NCBI GenBank assembly: GCA_021811205.1
Contig: JAJZPK010000111.1
Span: forward strand, 1 to 8,165
Length of the DNA stretch: 8,165 nt
DNA from: Pseudomonadota bacterium
GTDB lineage: Bacteria; Pseudomonadota; Gammaproteobacteria; Burkholderiales; JABEVD01
Direction of reading: 5' to 3'
The stretch's first letter is position 1, and each line of letters begins with the position of its first letter. Below are positions 1 through 6,358 of this stretch, piece by piece. The position numbers were made by a program, and so were the translations under genes. Under the pieces are notes generated by a model. The model saw nothing but the letters and a program-made list of their open reading frames with translations. It was not told the DNA's origin and ran no database searches.

Positions 1-532
1 CATTGTAAGGGACGTTCTGCATGCGGATGTAATTCCACACTTCCGTCTCGGACCACTCCAGCAGCGGACTATATTTGTGCAAGCCGTTGTCCTCGTCATA
101 GACCGCATCCGCCAGGTCGCTGCGCGTCGGGGACTGCTGTCGCCTCATGCCGGTGATCCATGCTCCCTTGCCTTTTAGCGCCCGCGAGAGCGGCTCGACC
201 TTCCTGATCTGGCAGCAGGTTTTCCTCAACTCGACCGAATCGTAGAAGGCGTTCGGGCCGTTCCTTTCCGCATAAGCCTCGATCGAACCCGCTTTCGGGA
301 AGTAAACCTCGATTTCCAGTCCGTAACGCTGCCTGGTTTTTTGCATCAGCTGATAGGTTTCTTCCGGAAGTCGCCCGGTGTCCAGCGTGAAAACGGAAAC
401 AGGAATGCCGTGCCTCGCTATCATGTCGATCAGCACCATATCTTCCACGCCGAAGCTGCTCGCAAGGCATGCCGGGGCATGACTGGATGCAATGCTTTCC
501 AGGGTATTGCGCAATGCTTCTATTTTTTCCAT
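1..532 (-). CDS. cysH: Assimilatory APS reductase CysH (C-terminus beyond the left edge)
   Basis: Cytoplasmic enzyme that reduces adenylylsulfate to sulfite and AMP with thioredoxin as donor. Translated from the ATG at 532, the 177 visible residues contain the PP-loop-like stretch ASSFGVEDMVL (24-34), LDTGRLP (50-56), the paired cysteines in KTCCQIRKVEPL (C106-C107) and GMRRQQSPTR (128-137). In this family the CC pair, together with a C-terminal CxxC, binds a [4Fe-4S] cluster and marks APS-type enzymes; PAPS-type CysH lacks the pair. The CxxC would lie outside the window, so cluster ligation is half seen. The start lies one base after the reductase stop (TGA-C-ATG), with a GAGGG Shine-Dalgarno at 542-546, which implies translational coupling. 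PAPS reductase is the alternative, made unlikely by the CC motif. Confidence 0.95.
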   Translation of the reverse strand, partial: MEKIEALRNTLESIASSHAPACLASSFGVEDMVLIDMIARHGIPVSVFTLDTGRLPEETYQLMQKTRQRYGLEIEVYFPKAGSIEAYAERNGPNAFYDSVELRKTCCQIRKVEPLSRALKGKGAWITGMRRQQSPTRSDLADAVYDEDNGLHKYSPLLEWSETEVWNYIRMQNVPYN

Positions 533-533
533 G

Positions 534-2546
534 TCAGGCAGCCCTCGGCAACGCTTCGCTCAACTCGAGCTGTCCATCGTGCTGCAGGCAATATTCGGCA
601 GCCTCCCGGGTCCAGGCATCGAGCGATTTGAAGAGTCCGGAGAGCGAATCCGTTTCCGAATCCTGAAGGCGCCTGACGATATCCTCGAAAAGCTCGCTCA
701 ATTTCCCGGGAACCAGGGATTTCAGATGTTCGGAAATCTCCGCAAGCGCATCCCCGGTGTTGCCGCCGTGAAGATGCACCAGCCCCTGTCCGATCAGGGT
801 CAGGATGGATTCGGCGCATTTCGCAGCCTCCCCGTATTTGCGCTGCATGAAAAGCGCATCGCGATAGCGCCGCTCATGAGCCGCCTCGAAAAAACTCGAT
901 CCGATCCTGACCTGGGATGCGCCCGCGCACTCGCCGCCGCCCAACTGGAGCACCTTGAATTCCCTGGATTCCCCGTGATCGTGCAGAACAGCGAGTATTT
1001 CGTCGGATTTCACTTCGACGAGATCCGAGAGCAGTTCGTTGATAACGTGTTGCCCGCTGTCTCTTACCCAGTCGAAGAAGGACCCATTGCCTCCATGGGC
1101 TCCTTTCAGGCGAGAGATCGCCTCCTCTATCCTGGCAGAGGGAACCGAAGGGCCCTTGATCGCAAGCGCACCTTCCCCCATGCCGTTTCCGCCCAGGTAG
1201 AGCTGGTAATGCGGAACGAGCTTGCCGTGGATGCGCCGCCCTTCCCCGTAGAGGCCGATGTCTCCCGTCTCTGGCTGGGCACATCCGTTGTGGCACCCCG
1301 ACACCCTGATGCGCAGGTCGCTTTTTCCGCCATCGAGCTTCGGCGCCAAGACCATGCTGGAGGAAATACCCAGCCTGCAGGTGGTGGTTCCGGGGCAGGC
1401 GGTCACATTGTCCCCTGCACGAGGTTCCTTGAGATCGAGTTCCGAAAACGCCTCGCGCAATCCGGGGAGCTTTTCTCCCGGCACGTTCAAAATCATGAGG
1501 TTCTGGTCCTGGGTAGCGCGCAAGGCTTCGAGGCCATGCCTTTGCGAGATCCGGGAGACCCCCCTCAACTGGCTGGAAGAGAGGTTACCCAGGGAAAGCG
1601 CAATGGGGAAAACGAACAGCCCTTCCTGCTTCTGCCGGAAAACGCTCCTCGGCGCACCCTGACCGCAGGGCGTTACCGCTTCGCCCTTCTTCCAGCTTCC
1701 CTCGGGATAAGGATGCTTCGCCAGCGCGCTGCGGGAAACATTCAGTTCCTCGCGATATCTTTCGACGAAGCCTTCCGCACCGAAGCGGTCGACCAGAAAC
1801 TTGATTCTGGACTTGGCGCGCTTGGTCCTGTCGGAATAGCGGTTATGGAGCGAAACCAGGGCCTCCATCACGATGAGCAGTTCCTTTTCCTCGACGAAAG
1901 GTTCGACGACTATGGCTTCATGAGGCTTGTGCCCCAGCCCCCCTCCTGCGTAAACCCTGAACCCGAAACGCCCTTCATCACTCACTGCGACGATGCCGAC
2001 ATCGTGGATCATGGCCTGGGCGCAGTCGGCTTCGCAGCCCGAGAGGCTGATCTTGAATTTCCGGGGCATCTGCTGGCTGAGCGGATTTCTCAGAAAATGC
2101 AGCACCGCCCCTTCGAGATGCGTAGATACGTCGACATGCTCCCTGGGGCACACGCCTGCCATGGGGCAGGCGGTGATGTTGCGCACGGTATTGCCGCAGG
2201 CTTCCCTGGTGGTGAGATTAGCCCTTTCCAGGATGCGCATGGCCGCAGGGGTCTCGGCAAGCGGCACGGAATGGATCTGGATATCCTGGCGTGTCGTGAC
2301 ATGCACCGTATCGTTTTGCGAGTGGGTATCCAATACATCGGCTATCGCATCGAGCTGCGCCGGATTGAGCGAGCCTCCCGGAATCTTCACGCGCAGCATG
2401 TTGACTCCGTCCTGGCGCTGCCCATAGACCCCCTGCTGCAACCGAATCGCGGTGAAACGCTCGGCGTCGATCTGCAGGTTGAAATAGCCTGCGAGTGCCG
2501 CCTCGAAACGATCGATCTCTTCGGAATTCGTCAAAATTTCGTTCAT
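534..2546 (-). CDS. cysI: Siroheme nitrite/sulfite reductase, long form with C-terminal helical extension
   Basis: Six-electron reductase; next to cysH it most likely turns sulfite into sulfide. The 670 residues hold two homologous halves. The C-terminal half has the siroheme/[4Fe-4S] ligands ACPGTTTC (C384, C390) and SGCHNGC (C418, C422). The N-terminal half carries TTRQ (R86), TVRN (R122) and PRKFK (K163, K165), matching the basic residues that hold the anion in E. coli SiR. Unlike E. coli CysI, the N-terminal half also has a full Cys set: C127/C133 and C171/C175. Residues after about 515 form an extra tail with a GGGECAG motif (537-542) and a mostly helical region (550-655), possibly HEPN-like; usual CysI is about 560-570 aa. 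The ATG at 2546 has a strong SD (AAGGAAGA, 2550-2557). No cysJ is adjacent, so the donor is probably ferredoxin-like. Nitrite as substrate cannot be excluded by sequence. Confidence 0.9.
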   Translation of the reverse strand: MNEILTNSEEIDRFEAALAGYFNLQIDAERFTAIRLQQGVYGQRQDGVNMLRVKIPGGSLNPAQLDAIADVLDTHSQNDTVHVTTRQDIQIHSVPLAETPAAMRILERANLTTREACGNTVRNITACPMAGVCPREHVDVSTHLEGAVLHFLRNPLSQQMPRKFKISLSGCEADCAQAMIHDVGIVAVSDEGRFGFRVYAGGGLGHKPHEAIVVEPFVEEKELLIVMEALVSLHNRYSDRTKRAKSRIKFLVDRFGAEGFVERYREELNVSRSALAKHPYPEGSWKKGEAVTPCGQGAPRSVFRQKQEGLFVFPIALSLGNLSSSQLRGVSRISQRHGLEALRATQDQNLMILNVPGEKLPGLREAFSELDLKEPRAGDNVTACPGTTTCRLGISSSMVLAPKLDGGKSDLRIRVSGCHNGCAQPETGDIGLYGEGRRIHGKLVPHYQLYLGGNGMGEGALAIKGPSVPSARIEEAISRLKGAHGGNGSFFDWVRDSGQHVINELLSDLVEVKSDEILAVLHDHGESREFKVLQLGGGECAGASQVRIGSSFFEAAHERRYRDALFMQRKYGEAAKCAESILTLIGQGLVHLHGGNTGDALAEISEHLKSLVPGKLSELFEDIVRRLQDSETDSLSGLFKSLDAWTREAAEYCLQHDGQLELSEALPRAA

Positions 2547-2559
2547 GATTCTTCCTTTT

Positions 2560-3315
2560 TCAAAACACCAATTTACCGCCGATCAAAATCAGCATGCTGG
2601 CCAATGCCCCTCTCAGCATTTTTTCGGGAACCTTCGAGCCGATATGGCTGCCGATATAAATTCCCGGCAATGATCCCAAGAGCAGGCTGCCCAGCAGATG
2701 GAAATCGACCGTTCCCAGAGCTGCGTATCCCAGCCCCGCAATGGCCGCCAAGGGAACGGCATGCGCGATATCTGTCCCGACCACGCCGGTTGCGGACAAG
2801 CGCGGATACAGGTAGAACAGTACGACCGTGCCGAGCGCGCCGGCTCCGACCGAAGAAAAAGTGACGAGAAAACCCAGGACCACTCCAAGGATCACTGTCG
2901 CAATGGCAATCCTGTCTTCCGCAATCCTGCCGAGTTTCCCTATCCTGCCTCTGGAAAAAAGCGCGACGGAGGTGAGGATGAGCGCAACCCCGAGGGTAGT
3001 CGATACGACGGAGGCCATGGCATGCCTGTCCACGGACAGATGCTTCAGAACCAGGATGCTCAGAATGGCAGAAGGGATGCTGCCGGATGCAAGCAACATG
3101 GCGATCTTCCAGTTAACATGGCCGCTCGCGCCATGCACCCATGCGCCTCCCGCCTTGGTGATCGCGGCATAGAGCAGATCGGTTCCCACCGCGATTGCAG
3201 GGGGGATGCCGAATACGATCACGAGCAGCGGGGTCATCAACGATCCGCCGCCGACCCCCGTCATGCCCACGATGGAGCCTATGAGCAGCCCGGACAGGGC
3301 ATATCCGAAATTCAT
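2560..3315 (-). CDS. TauE/SafE-family membrane permease (sulfur oxyanion transport)
   Basis: Inner-membrane protein of 251 aa, hydrophobic almost throughout, with about eight predicted membrane segments. Two inverted-repeat-like halves are visible: GMTGVGGGSLMTPLL (17-31) followed by AVGTDLL, and TFSSVGAGALGTVVL (152-166) followed by VVGTDIAHAVPLA. The glycine-rich GxGGG segment and the late GSLPGIYIGSHIGSKVP (214-230) are typical of TauE/SafE (formerly DUF81) proteins. Members are assigned to export or uptake of sulfite, sulfate, sulfoacetate and related anions. As first gene of an operon with sulfite reductase and APS reductase, sulfate/sulfite uptake or sulfite relief are both reasonable; direction cannot be read from sequence. 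The ATG at 3315 has a good SD (AAGGAAG, 3319-3325). It is followed after 13 nt by the reductase gene. Confidence 0.9.
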   Translation of the reverse strand: MNFGYALSGLLIGSIVGMTGVGGGSLMTPLLVIVFGIPPAIAVGTDLLYAAITKAGGAWVHGASGHVNWKIAMLLASGSIPSAILSILVLKHLSVDRHAMASVVSTTLGVALILTSVALFSRGRIGKLGRIAEDRIAIATVILGVVLGFLVTFSSVGAGALGTVVLFYLYPRLSATGVVGTDIAHAVPLAAIAGLGYAALGTVDFHLLGSLLLGSLPGIYIGSHIGSKVPEKMLRGALASMLILIGGKLVF

Positions 3316-3345
3316 TCGCTTCCTTCAGAAGTACCGAGTGGACTC

Positions 3346-3375
3346 ATGATAGCAAGCGAGCTATATATTCTTAAA
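3346..3375 (-). promoter_or_regulatory. Candidate sigma70 promoter of the permease-cysI-cysH operon
   Basis: Reading the minus strand, TTTAAG (3375-3370, a poor -35) and TATCAT (3351-3346, 5 of 6 to TATAAT) are 18 bp apart, about 30 bp upstream of the permease start codon. A good -10 with a poor -35 is what an activator-dependent promoter would show, and CysB is encoded divergently. Pattern match by eye only. Confidence 0.35.
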
Positions 3376-3379
3376 TAAT
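3367..3379. promoter_or_regulatory. Quasi-palindrome in the cysB/permease intergenic region, possible LysR-type operator
   Basis: ATTCTTAAATAAT is a 13-bp imperfect dyad centred on 3373; five of the six base pairs around the central A are symmetric. It lies in the AT-rich core of the divergent region and covers both candidate -35 elements. LysR-type regulators such as CysB bind AT-rich interrupted dyads near -35 and often repress their own gene from the same site. The CysB consensus is loose, so this remains a candidate. Confidence 0.35.
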
Positions 3380-3400
3380 TTTATGTTAGAGTTTTATAAC
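3371..3400 (+). promoter_or_regulatory. Candidate promoter of cysB
   Basis: TTAAAT (3371-3376) and TATAAC (3395-3400, 5 of 6 to TATAAT) are 18 bp apart, giving a short leader before the cysB ATG at 3424. The cysB Shine-Dalgarno is GAGGAAAGG (3415-3423). The -35 overlaps that of the divergent operon promoter. Visual match only. Confidence 0.35.
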
Positions 3401-3423
3401 CACAAGGAATTAGCGAGGAAAGG

Positions 3424-4344
3424 ATGAAGCTTCAACAATTGCGCTATCTCTGCGAAATCGTGCGTCAGGATCTGAACGTTTCCGATGCGGCAGGCTCGCT
3501 TTTCACTTCCCAACCCGGAATCAGCAAGCAGATCAGGCTGCTCGAAGAAGAACTCGGCATCGATGTTTTCGTGCGCAACGGCAAGCGCCTGGTTGCGGTG
3601 ACCGAACCGGGGCAGGTCGTGGTCTCGATCGCCCAGCGCATGCTGCAGGATGCGGAGAACCTGAAACGGGTCGGGGAGGAATTCGGCGATCAGCCCATGG
3701 GGTGCCTCAAAATTGCCACAACGCATACCCAGGCGCGCTACGTACTGCCCGCCGTCGTGCAGAAATTCATCGCGCTTTACCCCGGGGTCACGCTCAACCT
3801 GCACCAGGGAAGCCCGCTGCAGATCGCCGAAATGGTGCGATCGGGAGAAGTGGACATCGGCATCGCCACCGAGGCGATAGAGCTTTTCGAGGATCTCGTG
3901 ATGCTGCCGTGCTATGAATGGAACCGTTGCGTGGTGACGCCGCCCGGGCATCCGCTATTGAGAAGCAAGCCGTTCAGGATCGAGGACATTGCGCAATACC
4001 CGATCATCACCTACGACTTCGCTTTCACCGGGCGCTCCAAGATCAACAAGGCCTTCGAAGCGAAGGGGCTGAGCCCGAATGTCGTCCTGACCGCGATCGA
4101 CTCGGACGTCATCAAGACTTATGTGGGAATGGGGCTCGGCGTGGGAATACTGGCGAAAATGGCTTTCGATTCCCATCGCGACCGTGATCTCAGAGCGATC
4201 GACGCATCGCATCTTTTCGAACCCAGCATGACGAGAATCGCAATCCGGAAAAACAGCTACCTGAGAGGATACATGTACGACTTCATCAGCCTTTTCGCAC
4301 CGCACCTTGATCGAAAAAAGATCGACTCCAGGATGGGCGGTTAG
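3424..4344 (+). CDS. cysB: LysR-family transcriptional regulator CysB (Cbl/CysB group)
   Basis: DNA-binding activator of sulfate assimilation that senses N-acetylserine/O-acetylserine and sulfur limitation in enteric bacteria. The 306 aa have an N-terminal winged helix-turn-helix (about 1-60: MKLQQLRYLCEIVRQ, then LFTSQPGISKQIRLLEEELG) and a periplasmic-binding-protein-like effector domain (about 93-295). The anion/effector residues known from CysB are at identical numbers: T100, T102 and Q103 in TTHTQARYVLP, T149 in IGIATE and T202 in FTGRS. The length is close to the roughly 324 aa of E. coli CysB. It is divergent from the permease-cysI-cysH operon, its obvious target. Its TAG stop overlaps the TAA stop of the convergent FapA-like gene. 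The close paralogue Cbl is an alternative, but the single copy beside cys genes favours CysB. Confidence 0.94.
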   Translation: MKLQQLRYLCEIVRQDLNVSDAAGSLFTSQPGISKQIRLLEEELGIDVFVRNGKRLVAVTEPGQVVVSIAQRMLQDAENLKRVGEEFGDQPMGCLKIATTHTQARYVLPAVVQKFIALYPGVTLNLHQGSPLQIAEMVRSGEVDIGIATEAIELFEDLVMLPCYEWNRCVVTPPGHPLLRSKPFRIEDIAQYPIITYDFAFTGRSKINKAFEAKGLSPNVVLTAIDSDVIKTYVGMGLGVGILAKMAFDSHRDRDLRAIDASHLFEPSMTRIAIRKNSYLRGYMYDFISLFAPHLDRKKIDSRMGG

Positions 4345-6278
4345 CCCACCGGGCATTCCCAGAAATATTTTCCATTGCCCAGAGGAAGTCGGTCTTCAGG
4401 CAGTCCCGATGCGAGCAGTCTGGCCCTCAATTCCTTGTGTGGAAGATCGAAAAGCGTTACAGGATCGGCATGCCTTTTCCATATCATCGTATCCTTGGCG
4501 ACGCTGTCGATGGTACAGGATATTCCGCGCGAGGCTTCCTTTCCCTCCTGCTCCATCGAAACGACTTCCTCTTCGAGCTCCTTCTGCTCCTCCTGAAGCG
4601 CCCGGATTTCCGAATTGACGGAGGAAATGACTTTCAACTCGGGGGCGATCTTCGCCCCCAGCCTCTGCCAGTTGGCCTTCTGCTCGTCCGTCAGGATGAT
4701 CTCCTTCCTTTGGACTTTTCCCGCGATGAGAAGATAGCTCCTGACGTCCGTCTGTTCCGTAATGGCAGCGTATTTCCTGCGCCTTTCTTCGATTTTCAGC
4801 CCGATCTCATCGATCCGGTTGCCGATTTCGGCGGTTCTGGCCCTGAATCCGGACAAATCCGGGACCAACACCGACACCACAGTCTGGACATCCCTGAGGG
4901 AGTGGGCGATCTTGATGTGAATTTCCTTTCCCGCTACGGCGCATCCTTCCGCTATTTCGATTTCGATGGCCTCCCCCACAATGGTACAGTTTTTTGCAGA
5001 CTCGACAACCACGCGCTCGCCCACAATCAGGGAATTCTCGGCGCGCTTGATGGAGGCCGTGCCATGCCTGGCATGAACCAGCGCACTCGATAACAAACCT
5101 TCCACGGTGATGTCGCCGTCATGATTCGCCGCCGAGCCGCCGACAAGATTACGCTTCAGCAGAACTTTCCCGCCTGAGGAGACGACCTTCCCGAAAACAT
5201 TCGACATGAGGGTGATGTTTTTCCCCTCGACGACCCTGTTTTCCTGGACTTCCCCATGCTCCTCGAAGTGCTCCCCGTCAAGCGAGATATCGCCTGTCGT
5301 CTTCATGCTGACGCCACTGTAGTTGACGATCTTTTCCATGACGGCGATTCGATTCGTCGCAGTGTCGATGTTAAGGAATCCGCTGATGCTGGCGACGATG
5401 AATTCACCGTCGGCAGTGGTCTCGATACGCGTTCCTTCGCCAGCCAAAGCCGAAAGATCAAAGTCCTCGGGCAAAGGGGGCTCGATCGGTTTCCCGGTGA
5501 GGTCCATGCCCGGGGTACCCAGGACGCGCGGAGACTTTCTCAAAAGGCGCTCTCCCTCCCTGATCTGCGGAAATCGGTTGCTGAATTGCTTCAGGTCGAA
5601 TCTTCCATCGCTCAGCCTGCGCGGAGAATTGTCCCTGTGAAGCTTGCTCGTTTCTTCTTTCAGGCTGGAATCCTGTCCGTTACTGGGAGGAAGGGCTCTG
5701 GCGAAAGTGAACCTGCCCGTTTTGCCGCTTGCAATGAGTGACTTCACGACATCGGCGTCGATGCCGAAGCGGATGCCCTTCATCCACATGGCAGCGACGA
5801 ATTCGTCGAAGGAAAGCGCATCCTTTACCGTGACGGTTCTCTGCTCGACACCGACGACTTCCTGTACCCCGTCCGCGTTCTCGGCATAGAGGGGTTCCTC
5901 TACCGTCTTGTCGATCAGGATCGATTCGAACAGGTACTCCGCCTTCCCTGAAGAAATCCGCGCATCCCTGTAAAATTTCAGCCTTTCGGGGGGGAAAACC
6001 ACGATATTGGAAGCAAAGCGCATCGTTCCGGACCGCTTTACCGCGGAAGGATTCTTCGCGGCGATCATCTCGGGGGTATATTCACTGAGCAGCTCGAGAA
6101 ATGCCGTGTAGTCGAGATCGGAAAAAAAGTATCCGGTCGAAAATACACGCTCTGCGAAAAGCGAAAACTGCTCGGATGATTCGAGTTTGGAAAGATCGAC
6201 AAAAACGCCGTCGCCAGTCTTGACGACGAAGCTGGAAGCGCCGAATTCATTGAAATTGTCTGGTTGCTCGCTCTGCAT
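4341..6278 (-). CDS. FapA-like (DUF342) beta-helix/coiled-coil protein
   Basis: A 645-aa soluble protein with no signal peptide. The order is: a lineage-specific N-terminal region (1-150); a FapA N-terminal-like domain (about 155-265), ending in the family pattern EGERLLRKSPRVLGTPGMDL (241-260) and TGKPI; a stretch of short repeating beta-strand turns (about 320-455, e.g. GKNITLMSN, GERVVVES, GEAIEIEIAEG, GKEIHIKIA) expected to fold as a right-handed parallel beta-helix; a charged coiled coil (about 475-580); and a short C-terminal tail. FapA was named for flagellar assembly, and related proteins occur in polar/envelope assembly, but the molecular role is poorly defined. No flagellar genes are nearby. 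The ATG at 6278 is the only usable start: a TAG lies in frame upstream and the next Met is residue 71. No Shine-Dalgarno is recognisable; a hairpin abuts the start. It lies 73 nt after panC on the same strand. Confidence 0.85.
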   Translation of the reverse strand: MQSEQPDNFNEFGASSFVVKTGDGVFVDLSKLESSEQFSLFAERVFSTGYFFSDLDYTAFLELLSEYTPEMIAAKNPSAVKRSGTMRFASNIVVFPPERLKFYRDARISSGKAEYLFESILIDKTVEEPLYAENADGVQEVVGVEQRTVTVKDALSFDEFVAAMWMKGIRFGIDADVVKSLIASGKTGRFTFARALPPSNGQDSSLKEETSKLHRDNSPRRLSDGRFDLKQFSNRFPQIREGERLLRKSPRVLGTPGMDLTGKPIEPPLPEDFDLSALAGEGTRIETTADGEFIVASISGFLNIDTATNRIAVMEKIVNYSGVSMKTTGDISLDGEHFEEHGEVQENRVVEGKNITLMSNVFGKVVSSGGKVLLKRNLVGGSAANHDGDITVEGLLSSALVHARHGTASIKRAENSLIVGERVVVESAKNCTIVGEAIEIEIAEGCAVAGKEIHIKIAHSLRDVQTVVSVLVPDLSGFRARTAEIGNRIDEIGLKIEERRRKYAAITEQTDVRSYLLIAGKVQRKEIILTDEQKANWQRLGAKIAPELKVISSVNSEIRALQEEQKELEEEVVSMEQEGKEASRGISCTIDSVAKDTMIWKRHADPVTLFDLPHKELRARLLASGLPEDRLPLGNGKYFWECPVG

Positions 6279-6279
6279 G

Positions 6280-6304
6280 GTGCGTCTATTGTTAGGCCAC
6301 GCAC
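6280..6304 (-). promoter_or_regulatory. Hairpin in the leader directly before the FapA-like start codon
   Basis: On the minus strand GTGCGT (6304-6299) and ACGCAC (6285-6280) are perfect 6-bp inverted arms around a 13-nt loop, and the 3' arm ends one base before the ATG. The stem covers the place where a ribosome binding site should be, and no SD is otherwise seen. It could lower or gate translation initiation. There is no U-tract, so it is not an intrinsic terminator. Confidence 0.4.
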
Positions 6305-6314
6305 AGTCTAGACT
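6305..6314. promoter_or_regulatory. Perfect 10-bp palindrome upstream of the FapA-like gene
   Basis: AGTCTAGACT is a perfect 10-bp palindrome about 27 bp before the start codon and directly adjacent to the hairpin. It could be a small operator; chance occurrence is possible because such palindromes arise about once per kilobase at random. No convincing -35/-10 pair was found around it. Confidence 0.2.
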
Positions 6315-6331
6315 TTTTCCAACCTATTGGC

Positions 6332-6358
6332 AATCAATAAAATCAATAGAATCAACTC
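6332..6358. repeat. Three 9-nt tandem repeats at the panC 3' end
   Basis: On the plus strand AATCAATAA (6332-6340), AATCAATAG (6341-6349) and AATCAACTC (6350-6358) follow each other without gaps; the third unit is degenerate beyond AATCAA. The last unit contains the panC stop codon (6354-6352). The AATCAA core resembles the left half of an IHF site, but the right half (TTR after four bases) is absent. It may be a regulator array for the downstream FapA-like gene or a slippage-born repeat. Confidence 0.5.

Noticed and set aside
492..2864. A 790-codon open frame on the plus strand opposite the sulfite reductase and permease genes
   Set aside because: It is antisense to two genes with clear family motifs, has no recognisable domain of its own, and is rich in Arg/Pro/Gly as expected from the complement of a GC-biased coding strand.
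3349..3364. Inverted repeat ATAGC-N6-GCTAT near the permease promoter
   Set aside because: Only 5 bp per arm, no T-tract and no extension of symmetry, so too weak to call an operator or terminator, though it does overlap the candidate -10 region.
6315..6330. CCAA/TTGG stem next to an A/T run after panC, considered as an intrinsic terminator
   Set aside because: The stem is only 4 bp, and in the panC transcript the run following it is A, not U. In the other direction the T-run precedes the stem, so neither strand fits a terminator.
6332..6358. IHF binding site in the AATCAA repeats
   Set aside because: The left half matches WATCAA, but the required TTR after four bases is missing in every unit.
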